Notes: generated by a model from the letters alone, not told the origin. A DNA stretch of 8,222 bases from Lactobacillus sp. (GCA_003482405.1 DMZB01000184.1:3672-11893); one strand, 5' to 3'; counted from the stretch's first letter, positions 1 to 7,384 are shown. A program made the numbers and translations.

Positions 1-47
1 ATGCGTATTTGTGTGAATTAAAAATATAAACTTTTACTTACCAGTAT

Positions 48-1094
48 TTATTGAATTGATAAACCACGTTGCTGACAGTAGCTCAACAATGTTGGTGAGA
101 GCACAATCGCTGTTTGCCTTAACTCACCGACGTTTTTAGCACCAGCCAGCGCGTACAGCAAACGCAGGTCCGCCTGCCATTCCGTAATGACGTTTTGCAA
201 TGCAGATTGACCATCCTTAACTAAGACATGTAAGAAATAACCGGCCACGCCCACAGTATCGGCACCTAGAATCAGCGCTTTTAAAATGTCTAAGGGGGTG
301 CGAACACCACCTGATGCCGCGACGTGCATGTCAGTGTGTCTAGCTTCTAAAAGGGATTGAACAGTCGTTTGACCCCAAGTGGAGAGGTAACCTAGTTCTT
401 GATGATGGCGCCGTTCGTTCTCGATCTTAGCAAAGTTTGTGCCGCCACGGCCACTTACGTTGATATACTGAACACCAAGCTGCTTTAACTGGTCAACAGT
501 TTCATGACTCATGCCAAAACCGACTTCCTTCACAATCACTGGCACATTTAGGTGATGGACAATCTCGTTAATGTTATCCAGCCAGCGAAGGGTCCGATCG
601 CCTTCCGGCATAATGAGTTCTTGTGCGCTGTTCACGTGCAATTCCAGTGCGTTGGCCTCTAATAGCGAAACAACTTTCTGTGCGTCTGCCAGTGCGTGAC
701 CCGCGCCAATGTTTGCAAAGACGATTCCATCCGGATTCAATTTTCGTACAGCAGTAAACGAACTTGCTGCGCTTGGTTCTTTAAGGAGAATACTTTCCGA
801 GCCAACAGCCATGGCTAATCCCGTTGCGGCTGCTACGGCTGCCAGTTCAGCATTGATTTGTCCCGTACGCGTCGAGCCACCTGTCATTGCTTCAATATAA
901 AAAGGGGTCGCAAGTTTCAGGTGGCCAAACTGACTGCTCAAATTCACCTGATCAACAGCAATTTCCGGCAAACTTTGATGAATGATCTGAATGTCATCAA
1001 AGCCAGCCGTGCTGTTGTCTTGATATTGCTTTAGCGCAATGGCAAGATGTTCATCTTTACGATGAGCGTGGGCGGATTCAGTCGTTTTGCTCAT
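48..1094 (-). CDS. fni: Type 2 isopentenyl-diphosphate delta-isomerase
   Basis: FMN- and NAD(P)H-dependent cytosolic enzyme that interconverts IPP and DMAPP, the last step of the mevalonate route. The 348-residue protein has the family's normal length and landmarks: RKDEH at 12-16, the flavin-site AMTGG at 69-73, Gln158-Glu159 within the NSAQELIMPEGDR stretch, VKEVGFG at 188-194, SGRGGTN at 214-220, and the phosphate-binding SGGVRTPLDI near 261-270. This is a TIM-barrel fold unrelated to the Nudix-type isomerase. The ATG at 1094 is preferred over an in-frame TTG at 1118: AGGAG at 1108-1112 (13 bases away) or GGAAG (6 bases away) serves the ATG, and the first eight codons of the longer frame would be the SD itself. 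It is the last visible gene of the leftward cluster, 122 bases after pmk. No terminator is seen in the 47 bases after its TAA, so transcription may continue past the window. One minor variation is Gly-Ser-Glu at 98-100, where Gly-Ser-Gln is common. Confidence 0.96.
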   Translation of the reverse strand: MSKTTESAHAHRKDEHLAIALKQYQDNSTAGFDDIQIIHQSLPEIAVDQVNLSSQFGHLKLATPFYIEAMTGGSTRTGQINAELAAVAAATGLAMAVGSESILLKEPSAASSFTAVRKLNPDGIVFANIGAGHALADAQKVVSLLEANALELHVNSAQELIMPEGDRTLRWLDNINEIVHHLNVPVIVKEVGFGMSHETVDQLKQLGVQYINVSGRGGTNFAKIENERRHHQELGYLSTWGQTTVQSLLEARHTDMHVAASGGVRTPLDILKALILGADTVGVAGYFLHVLVKDGQSALQNVITEWQADLRLLYALAGAKNVGELRQTAIVLSPTLLSYCQQRGLSIQ

Positions 1095-1216
1095 GAGAAA
1101 CTTCCAACTCCTATTCAATGTTTTCTAATTGTCATAGTCTAACTTCAACTCATCACGTACAAAGTAGGTGAGTCGTTTGTTTTCTTAATTCAGTTAGTTC
1201 AATTAATTGTTTAACG

Positions 1217-2296
1217 TTACACGAGATCCATCACGTTATGCACACTGAGTGGCAGCGTCGTAATGCCTTGTGTTTCCCAGTCTTGCAGGAGCGTGTCGAC
1301 TGCTTCGTGACGGTCAATGAGGACGATACCACAATCACCGCCGCCAGCACCGGATGTTTTAGCGGCACCACCGTGATCTTCAGCAATAGCGCAAAGGCTA
1401 TTTAGTGCAACTGTTTCAATCGGCACATGACTAAAGGCACTTAAATGCTGCAATAATTTACGATTCAAACGAAGTTCACGTTGAATAATGTCGATTGCGC
1501 CATCTCGGAACCCTTGGATCATACGATTTAAACAATCACGGCTGGATTGAAGAAACGTCCGGTATTCCAGTTGATCCATACTTTTAGCCCAAGTAACCTT
1601 ATCGACAAGGTGTGACGTTGAGGCTGGTGAGCCAGTCCATCCAATTAACAAACGTAAATCAGCCGGCGGCGTCAACAACTCTACGGAAAGACCAGGCCAG
1701 CTCAATGCGAGTAAATCAATGAGCGGTAACTCGGCACGTTTGGCAGTCAGCCACTGATGATCAAATGAATGATAAGCGATCCAACCGCCATAAACGGAAG
1801 CCGCAATATCGCCCAGTGAGCCATTACCTTGAACATCCAGGTGTGCAATGGCAGCAAGTTTGAACAGGGTGTCCTTGGTTATCGGTAACTGATAGAACTT
1901 ACAGAGCGCTTTCACAGTACCCACAGTGACAGCTGCAGAAGAGCCAAGGCCAAACTTCTTACCATCTTTACTGTCGAGTTGTGAATTAACAGAAAGATGA
2001 TAAAACTTGAGTTCACGACCACAAGCACGCGCATAGTTTTCCGTTAGCCGAATTGCAGACAACAAATAATGGAAGGGGTTATCCCGGTTGTCAAAGACGA
2101 GTTCATCACCAGCCCGGCGCCAGTTCACTGAAGTTTCTTTGTACTGTTCAGATTCAATGGTGCCAAAGTGTTCACTTTCCTCAATCGTCACTGTCACAAA
2201 TTGATTTAAAGCAACGATGATTGCAGGGAAACCTGCTTCGACAACAGCATATTCGCCGGCGATATACAATTTACCGGGCGCTTTCACGCTAATCAA
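1217..2296 (-). CDS. mvaK2: Phosphomevalonate kinase (GHMP family)
   Basis: Cytosolic kinase that converts mevalonate 5-phosphate to mevalonate 5-diphosphate with ATP. It has 359 residues, normal for bacterial phosphomevalonate kinases. The N-terminal KAPGKLYIAGEYAVVE (5-20) is the hallmark that separates it from mevalonate kinase. The GHMP ATP-binding motif is KFGLGSSAAV (114-123), followed by GSLGDIAASVYGG (159-171) with the conserved Asp163, then TGSPAST (221-227) and the C-terminal AKTSGAGGGDCG (312-323). Translation begins at TTG, because AAAGGA at 2306-2311 lies 9 bases upstream, and no in-frame ATG exists near the conserved N-terminus. An ATG between the SD and the TTG is out of frame and stops after three codons. 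The gene follows mvaD after 74 bases that contain a terminator-like hairpin, so readthrough or processing may set its level. The alternative symbol is pmk. Confidence 0.96.
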   Translation of the reverse strand: MISVKAPGKLYIAGEYAVVEAGFPAIIVALNQFVTVTIEESEHFGTIESEQYKETSVNWRRAGDELVFDNRDNPFHYLLSAIRLTENYARACGRELKFYHLSVNSQLDSKDGKKFGLGSSAAVTVGTVKALCKFYQLPITKDTLFKLAAIAHLDVQGNGSLGDIAASVYGGWIAYHSFDHQWLTAKRAELPLIDLLALSWPGLSVELLTPPADLRLLIGWTGSPASTSHLVDKVTWAKSMDQLEYRTFLQSSRDCLNRMIQGFRDGAIDIIQRELRLNRKLLQHLSAFSHVPIETVALNSLCAIAEDHGGAAKTSGAGGGDCGIVLIDRHEAVDTLLQDWETQGITTLPLSVHNVMDLV

Positions 2297-2311
2297 TTAA
2301 TCATGTCCTTT
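2293..2311 (-). promoter_or_regulatory. pmk ribosome binding site with TTG start and overlapping three-codon frame
   Basis: Reading the minus strand, AAAGGA is followed by 9 bases and then the TTG that starts pmk. One base after the SD is an ATG (2302-2304) in another frame, which reads Met-Ile-Asn-stop. Its TGA (2293-2295) overlaps the TTG (2294-2296). The ATG is too close to the SD to be an efficient start, which favours the TTG. Both the TTG and the upstream ATG are visible in the sequence. Any effect of the short frame on translation is inference. Confidence 0.7.
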
Positions 2312-2317
2312 CAAGAC

Positions 2318-2353
2318 AAAAAATGTGTGCGCCACAATCGAGAGACGCAAACA
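2318..2353 (-). terminator. Terminator-like hairpin between mvaD and pmk
   Basis: On the minus strand the arms TGTTTGCGTC (2344-2353) and GGCGCACACA (2324-2333) pair as ten positions with one mismatch and one G-U pair, around a 10-base loop. Six T residues (2318-2323) follow directly. The structure begins 18 bases after the mvaD stop codon, where an intrinsic terminator would be expected, yet it stands inside the gene cluster and just before the pmk SD. It could cause partial termination, protect the 3' end of the mvaD message, or be weak enough to be read through. Confidence 0.5.
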
Positions 2354-2370
2354 TTACTAATTTCTAGATT

Positions 2371-3351
2371 TTATAAATAGGTCAGGCCAGACCCAGGTTT
2401 GGCAACAACAAGATGTGCATCGCCAAAGACGGGGCGTAAATGATCCAAAATGGGTTCAACTTCATTTTCCAGACAGATCACTTTTACGTTCGGACCCGCG
2501 TCCATCGTATAATAGCAGTTCAACCCATTGTTACGCAAGTCAGTAATTAGTTGCATAGCCTCAATAGTATCACCATTGAAGTAGGTGAAAGGCGGCATGG
2601 CACTAAGCGTAGTCGCGTGCATACACATTGCATTATGTTCCGCGATTGCACCAACACGGTTTATATCTTTTTTAAGTAATGCTGTCTTCATTGGCTCAAT
2701 ATCAGCGTTTGACTGCTTGACCCAATCTTTGAAAAAAGGCGAAGTCTGCGACTGTTTCATGCCGTGACGGCTACCGACCTTTTTTTCATCGCGAGAGACA
2801 ACGATTGCGATCATCCGAATCGGCCAATCGACTTTTTCCTCAAGCGGCTCAGCAAAGGAGGTTTCATCATCATGGCCAGCGTGCCATTGCACAAAACCAC
2901 CATAGATAGACCGCGTTGCTGATCCTGAGCCACGGCGAGCCAACCGTGATAACTCACGGCGATTTAAGTTTAAACCGGCTGCCTTTGCGGCTGCACCGGC
3001 TAAGGCTGCAAAACCAGAGGCCGAAGATGCAAGGCCGGCAGTTGTTGGGACGTGATTACTCGTTTCAATGTGAGCAAACGTCGTAATCCCGGCTAACTGA
3101 CGCACCAGATCCATAAACTGACGAATGCGCTGTTGCCCATCTGCCGGTAGTTTAATACCATCTAGAATAATTTCATCTGTTGATAAGACCGGATCAAACT
3201 GAACAGAAGTTGTGGAATAAAAGTGATCTAACGTCATTGAAATTGAATCATTGGTCGGTAGAATAAGTTGCTCGTCTGCTTTGCCCCAATATTTGACGAG
3301 CGCAATGTTCGTATGTGCTTTAGCCGTGATCGGTTCATTTGTGATTGTCAT
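2371..3351 (-). CDS. mvaD: Diphosphomevalonate decarboxylase
   Basis: Cytosolic GHMP-superfamily enzyme that phosphorylates and decarboxylates mevalonate 5-diphosphate to IPP, using ATP. The 326 residues match the usual bacterial length. Signatures in order are AHTNIALVKYWGK (12-24), the nucleotide loop PTTAGLASSASGFAAL (102-117), RRGSGSATRSIYGGF (139-153), and YYTMDAGPNVKVICL (280-294). Asp284 of the last motif corresponds to the family's catalytic aspartate. The ATG at 3351 fits the conserved N-terminus. Its SD (AGGGTG) is imperfect and about 11 bases away. It lies downstream of mvk after an 83-base spacer containing a hairpin, and upstream of pmk. Its product is the substrate of the fni isomerase. 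Confidence 0.97.
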   Translation of the reverse strand: MTITNEPITAKAHTNIALVKYWGKADEQLILPTNDSISMTLDHFYSTTSVQFDPVLSTDEIILDGIKLPADGQQRIRQFMDLVRQLAGITTFAHIETSNHVPTTAGLASSASGFAALAGAAAKAAGLNLNRRELSRLARRGSGSATRSIYGGFVQWHAGHDDETSFAEPLEEKVDWPIRMIAIVVSRDEKKVGSRHGMKQSQTSPFFKDWVKQSNADIEPMKTALLKKDINRVGAIAEHNAMCMHATTLSAMPPFTYFNGDTIEAMQLITDLRNNGLNCYYTMDAGPNVKVICLENEVEPILDHLRPVFGDAHLVVAKPGSGLTYL

Positions 3352-3388
3352 GTGTAAGCTTTCACCCTGTTATTCGTCTATTTTTAGC

Positions 3389-3411
3389 CGACTCACGTTA
3401 CTAGCAAGTCG
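3389..3411 (-). other. Hairpin in the mvk-mvaD spacer
   Basis: On the minus strand CGACTTGC and GTGAGTCG pair over eight positions (six Watson-Crick, two G-U) around the 7-base loop TAGTAAC. Read as plus-strand RNA, the two G-U pairs become mismatches, so the fold suits the mevalonate mRNA rather than DNA symmetry. No T-run follows, so it is not a classical terminator. A role in mRNA stability or processing is possible, and chance is not excluded. Confidence 0.35.
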
Positions 3412-3434
3412 AAATGATGGGTAATCCATTTGAA

Positions 3435-4382
3435 TTAGTAGTTAACATCCCCAGATAGGGGTTCGATCCAAGTCTTAACGGCTCCATGCTGCGTCAATGC
3501 GGCAGCAATCGTCTTTGCCTGGCCGGCCGTTTTGGCAAGTGCAAACATGCAGCCACCGAGTCCGCCGCCAGTTAGTTTGGCGCCCAAAGCACCGGCCGCG
3601 TTGGCTGCATCAATCAATTTCTGAAGGACCGGATGACTAACACCCAGTGCCGAAAGGTCTGCTTGTGCATCGGCCAATGTTTGGCCCAGCAAACGCACTT
3701 GGTTATGTTGCAGGTAACCGGCCGCCGCAGTCGTTAACGTGCCCAAATGGTTGATTAGTTGCTGGCCAACACCGGGCTGCTCAGCGTCTTGCAAGAGTTC
3801 AGTGACCGAATTCACGGCCATGCTCGTTTGGCCTGTCACGCCGGTATCACCAACCACTAAAAAGGCGTTCATGTGAATGTCAAAGTGTTTGAGTGGTAAC
3901 CCCTTTACAAACCAAACTGGCTGTAATGCACTCACTGTAGCCGCATCAATGCCTGATGGAGAACCGTGGGTGATGGTTTCTTCTATATTAACCGTAGATA
4001 ACAGTTGCTGGGGATCAAGTGAGACTTCAAAAAAAGAATAAACGGCTCGCACAATAGCGGTCGCAACCGCTGCCGAAGAGCCCATTCCACGCTCCTGTGG
4101 AATCGCACTTTCAATTTCTAAGACAAAGGATAACGAGAGTGCATCGAAGCGACGCAATAAGCGTTGCAAGAGAACGCGGATCCCTTCAAATTCACCTGGC
4201 AGATCCACAAGTTCGCCAGTGAAATAATCGCTAACTAATCGTTGTCCACGACTGGTCTCACGCAAAGTGGCGGTCACTTTGACATTTTTCAATGGGACAG
4301 CAATGGCCGGCTGCTGATGAACAACACTGTGCTCTCCAATCAAGATAATCTTTGCATGGGCACTACCTGTTGCAACACGCAT
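3435..4382 (-). CDS. mvaK1: Mevalonate kinase (GHMP family)
   Basis: Cytosolic ATP-dependent kinase that converts mevalonate to mevalonate 5-phosphate, opening the part of the pathway encoded here. It has 315 residues, normal for bacterial enzymes. Motif 1 is SAHAKIILIGEHSVV (7-21), with Lys11 and the Gly-Glu-His signature. Motif 2 is PQERGMGSSAAVA (95-107), the ATP loop. HGSPSGIDAATV (139-150) carries the probable catalytic Asp146, and motif 3 is AKLTGGGLGGCMF (268-280). The ATG at 4382 is chosen over an ATG at 4448: GGAG at 4395-4398 serves the inner start, the added 22 residues look unlike the family, and the outer ATG falls within the promoter's -35 region. It is the first gene of the leftward cluster, is divergent from dinG and is followed by mvaD. 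The alternative symbol is mvk. Confidence 0.96.
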   Translation of the reverse strand: MRVATGSAHAKIILIGEHSVVHQQPAIAVPLKNVKVTATLRETSRGQRLVSDYFTGELVDLPGEFEGIRVLLQRLLRRFDALSLSFVLEIESAIPQERGMGSSAAVATAIVRAVYSFFEVSLDPQQLLSTVNIEETITHGSPSGIDAATVSALQPVWFVKGLPLKHFDIHMNAFLVVGDTGVTGQTSMAVNSVTELLQDAEQPGVGQQLINHLGTLTTAAAGYLQHNQVRLLGQTLADAQADLSALGVSHPVLQKLIDAANAAGALGAKLTGGGLGGCMFALAKTAGQAKTIAAALTQHGAVKTWIEPLSGDVNY

Positions 4383-4418
4383 AAACACGTCACGCTCCAA
4401 TAATAATTTACGAATCAC

Positions 4419-4448
4419 ATCATACCACAGACACAAATGTTTTATCAT
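4419..4448 (-). promoter_or_regulatory. Promoter of the mevalonate gene cluster
   Basis: On the minus strand an extended -10, TGGTATGAT (4419-4427), matches TATAAT at five of six positions and carries the upstream TG. A weak -35, ATGATA (4443-4448), lies 18 bases upstream. The start of transcription should fall near 4412, giving a leader of about 30 bases that contains the mvk SD. The extended -10 is the strong part of the call. Confidence 0.6.
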
Positions 4449-4500
4449 GTTTGGTCGGGTCTTTGCCTACTGCAACAAACAGAGTAGAATGATAAAAGAA

Positions 4501-4530
4501 TTGTAATTTCGTCTAGCCATGTTCTAAAAA
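4501..4530 (+). promoter_or_regulatory. Candidate promoter of dinG
   Basis: TTGTAA (4501-4506) and TAAAAA (4525-4530) each match four of six consensus positions, with an 18-base spacer. Transcription would start near 4537, about 40 bases before the dinG ATG. No better pair was found in the intergenic region, but the match is modest. Confidence 0.35.
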
Positions 4531-4576
4531 TATGTGAATCGTGACGTTATTACTTGCAGAAAGGCGTTTAGACTAC

Positions 4577-7384
4577 ATGAATAAAGACACAACATACGCC
4601 GTCGTGGACATTGAAACGACCGGGACTAGCGTTAAAGATGGCGACCGTGTCATCCAGATTGGCTGTGCGTTCGTTAAACGTGGTAAAGTTGTCGATCAAT
4701 ACAGTACAAAAATAAATCCAGGGAAGCCGATTCCCAGCGCCATTACTCATTTAACGAGCATTACAAACAAGGATGTTGCCAAGGCACCATATTTTGATGA
4801 CATTGCCGGCTCCTTTTATGCAATGCTCCAGGGGACGGTTTTTGTCGCGCATAACGTCAACTTTGATTTTCCATTTTTGAACGCTGAATTTGCCCGCGTA
4901 GGTTACCCAGCCCTGCAAATCGAGGCAATTGATACAGTCACCTTGACGCAAATTTTGTACCCAACATTGCCCAGTTTTCGGTTGCGCGATTTAAGTGCGC
5001 ATTTTCATATTGAGCATGATCAACCACATACAGCTGACTCCGACGCGGACGCGACAGCTGTTTTGTTAATTAAATTACTAGATAAACTGCACCAGCTTCC
5101 TGTGAACACACTCCGTCAATTGACAGCACTGAACTTGTCACTGCCGCAGGACACAACACAAGTCTTCAATGTCGCCTTGGAGGAAGCCCGTCACCATCCA
5201 AGCAAATTGCCCGCGGGACAATACGTACGTGACCGATTGGTTCTTCATGAAGCGACACCGATCAAGGCAATTGATCTGGGACAGCCGCGTCCTTACCCGA
5301 AATCTAAGGCAGCCAAACAAAAGCTGTGGGGAAACAAGTTAAGCTGGCGGGATCCACAAGCCAAGATGATGAATCAAATCTTCAATAATTATAGTCACGA
5401 AAATACAAAGGATCTGATTATCGAAGCGCCAACAGGTATTGGCAAGACGTTAGGTTATGCTGTCCCATTCGCCTATTTATCGCAAACGGGTCAGTCCACG
5501 GTCATTTCTACGCAGACAACGTTGTTACAAGGCCAGTTCATGCAGGAAACGTTGCCACAATTACAGGCGATTTTACCGTTTGAGTTAAATGTCGTCGCCG
5601 TTAAAGGAAATCGTCACTACTTAGACCTGAATCGCTTTGCGGATACCCTCACCGTGCCAGAGCATTCACAGCAAAGCCAATTTTTAAAGGCACGCATCTT
5701 AGTTTGGCTTTTGCAAACGGAAACAGGCGATTTAGATGAGCTTCATCTAACTTCTTATCGAGCACAACTATTTGAAGAGGTGACCCATCGCGGCCTTAAT
5801 ACCATCAAGCCAAGTGATCCGTTTTACGAAGACGATTATCTGAGACGTTTGGATCATCGCATCCGTCAAGCCAATCTGATTGTTGTCAACCATGCGTATT
5901 TAACTCAGCATGCTGAACAGCTGGACACGCTACTTGGCAAACCATATTTACTCGTGGATGAAGCTCAGCATTTGTCCGATGTAGCTGTTAATCAGCATCG
6001 CAACACGGTCCGTTTTCACGACTTGGTTTCTCTGCTGCATCACGCTCAAGCCAACATTTATAATCAACACGAGCATCACTTGACTGAGATGTTTAGTGAG
6101 GATGCTGTCGCCATCACTCAATTACGGTCACTCTCAAATACACTGATTAAACTGGATGCTGACCTGGATCAATTTGGTCATTTACTGTACCGGCAGTTTT
6201 TACTCAGTGCGCAGGTGAGTGCCAAAGGGCCACGCATTCTTGAACAATTGATTGATAATAAGCAATTGCGTAAGTTAATGACTGATGATCAGGGCCCGTT
6301 TGTGACGCTGATTGGCGGCCAACTTGGTTTAACAACGGCATTTTCAAAATTACAACAGCGTTTTACAGCACAATCAAAAAAGTGGCTCAACTCTGACGCG
6401 GCACTACTACATGAGTTTGGCAACACTGTTGGTCGCATTGCGGACCTATTAGAGCAGTTAAGCGCATTCAGGGACCAATTAAACGATCAGGAAACGGCCA
6501 ACGTTTATTGGTTACGGCAGAATCAATATGGGGACTCATCAAGCTTAGAGCTTAGTGGTGGCCTATTGTTAGCTACCGGATGGCTACGCCAGAATGTTTA
6601 CGCTCACTTTCAGCAGCCTACTTTTACCGGTGCGACATTATTTACATCATCACGTGCAAACTACCTGATTGACCAATTAGATCTGGATCGCAAACAAACT
6701 GCTACTAAACGATTATCAGAACGCTTCGATTATGGCAATCAGGCCCGACTGTTTGTGGCTACAGACGCCCCGGCCATTAATCTTGCTCATCCGGATGAGC
6801 AAGTGCATTACTGGGCCACAACGATTGCGAAACTCGTTCAAACGACCAGTCGGCAAACACTGGTTTTGTTTAATTCATTATCAGCAGTTAACGCCGTCTA
6901 TGACGCGTTGACTCATGGCTTACTGCCAGAAAATCACACGGTGTACGCACAGGGTGTCACTGGTAGCCGCGAAAAGAATTTGAAGCGGTTCACCACTGAA
7001 AAAAGTGCTGTCTTGCTTGGCGCGGCCAGCTACTGGGAAGGCATTGATCTGCCCAAAAATGCACTGGAGTTAGTGGTGATCACAAGACTGCCGTTTGACG
7101 CACCAACGGATTTGCTGGTGGCGGCTACCAATGCGCAATTGGAAGCTAAGGGGCACAACCCGTTTTATTCATCGGCGTTGCCTAAAGCAACATTAAGGTT
7201 ACGGCAGGGCATTGGCCGTCTTATCAGGACTGACGATGATCGCGGGGTTATCGTGGTATTGGATTCACGGCTGATTACCAAACGATACGGTGCAACAATG
7301 CAAAAAGCGCTCCCGAAAGCTTTACCCGTTATTCAGCAAGGAACTTCAGAAATCATCAAGCAAACTCAGAATTTCTTTAAATGA
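4577..7384 (+). CDS. dinG: DinG-type 3'-5' exonuclease / superfamily 2 helicase-like protein
   Basis: Cytosolic DNA repair or replication-associated enzyme. It has 935 residues, the length usual for Bacillota DinG. Residues 1-170 are a DEDDh exonuclease like that of DNA polymerase III epsilon: Asp11-Ile-Glu13, His92-Asn...Phe96-Asp97, and His151 with Asp156. A helicase core of the XPD/DinG class follows, with Walker A EAPTGIGKT (283-291), DEAQ (461-464), ASYWEGIDLP (817-826) and QGIGRLIR (877-884). The Fe-S cysteines of the E. coli type are absent: the protein has a single Cys, at 30 in the exonuclease domain, and KGNRHYLD (343-350) ends in Asp where the first Fe-S Cys would be expected. In Staphylococcus aureus the homologous protein acts as a nuclease rather than a helicase, and the same is likely here. 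The ATG at 4577 fits an AGAAAGG SD (4558-4564). The upstream in-frame GTG at 4541 has no SD. A 22-base palindrome lies within codons 736-743. Confidence 0.95.
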   Translation: MNKDTTYAVVDIETTGTSVKDGDRVIQIGCAFVKRGKVVDQYSTKINPGKPIPSAITHLTSITNKDVAKAPYFDDIAGSFYAMLQGTVFVAHNVNFDFPFLNAEFARVGYPALQIEAIDTVTLTQILYPTLPSFRLRDLSAHFHIEHDQPHTADSDADATAVLLIKLLDKLHQLPVNTLRQLTALNLSLPQDTTQVFNVALEEARHHPSKLPAGQYVRDRLVLHEATPIKAIDLGQPRPYPKSKAAKQKLWGNKLSWRDPQAKMMNQIFNNYSHENTKDLIIEAPTGIGKTLGYAVPFAYLSQTGQSTVISTQTTLLQGQFMQETLPQLQAILPFELNVVAVKGNRHYLDLNRFADTLTVPEHSQQSQFLKARILVWLLQTETGDLDELHLTSYRAQLFEEVTHRGLNTIKPSDPFYEDDYLRRLDHRIRQANLIVVNHAYLTQHAEQLDTLLGKPYLLVDEAQHLSDVAVNQHRNTVRFHDLVSLLHHAQANIYNQHEHHLTEMFSEDAVAITQLRSLSNTLIKLDADLDQFGHLLYRQFLLSAQVSAKGPRILEQLIDNKQLRKLMTDDQGPFVTLIGGQLGLTTAFSKLQQRFTAQSKKWLNSDAALLHEFGNTVGRIADLLEQLSAFRDQLNDQETANVYWLRQNQYGDSSSLELSGGLLLATGWLRQNVYAHFQQPTFTGATLFTSSRANYLIDQLDLDRKQTATKRLSERFDYGNQARLFVATDAPAINLAHPDEQVHYWATTIAKLVQTTSRQTLVLFNSLSAVNAVYDALTHGLLPENHTVYAQGVTGSREKNLKRFTTEKSAVLLGAASYWEGIDLPKNALELVVITRLPFDAPTDLLVAATNAQLEAKGHNPFYSSALPKATLRLRQGIGRLIRTDDDRGVIVVLDSRLITKRYGATMQKALPKALPVIQQGTSEIIKQTQNFFK
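6782..6803. repeat. Perfect 22-base palindrome inside dinG
   Basis: The arms CTTGCTCATCC (6782-6792) and GGATGAGCAAG (6793-6803) are exact reverse complements with no spacer. They encode Leu-Ala-His-Pro-Asp-Glu-Gln (736-742) plus the first base of the next codon, in the helicase half of DinG. The symmetry ends at both edges. Eleven matched pairs in a row are not expected by chance in a window of this size (about 4 to the power -11 per position). A function such as protein binding, cruciform formation or an mRNA hairpin is unproven. Confidence 0.85.

Noticed and set aside
709..900. Open frame of 63 codons on the plus strand inside fni
   Set aside because: Antisense to a well-supported gene, no convincing SD and no recognisable protein. 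The same applies to the frames of 60-66 codons opposite mvaD (2585-2767) and dinG (4568-4750, 4751-4951, 5138-5320).
1095..1118. Eight-codon N-terminal extension of fni from a TTG at 1118
   Set aside because: The extension encodes the SD (AGGAG) of the internal ATG, and the family N-terminus begins near the RKDEH motif without it.
1200..1209. Palindrome CAATTAATTG just after the pmk stop as a terminator
   Set aside because: Ten AT-rich bases with no loop and no following T-run, too weak to call.
1095..1216. Separate promoter for fni in the spacer
   Set aside because: TATGAC-like -10 candidates have no -35 at a usable distance (about 20 bases to TTGTAC), so evidence is insufficient.
4383..4448. 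22-residue N-terminal extension of mevalonate kinase from an ATG at 4448
   Set aside because: No SD precedes it, it does not look like the family, and its start lies in the -35 region of the promoter whose transcript would begin near 4412.
4467..4487. Inverted repeat CTACT...AGTAG between mvk and dinG as an operator
   Set aside because: Only five paired bases around an 11-base gap, which is easily chance.
4541..4576. GTG start of dinG at 4541
   Set aside because: No SD upstream, whereas the ATG at 4577 has AGAAAGG and sits directly before the exonuclease domain.
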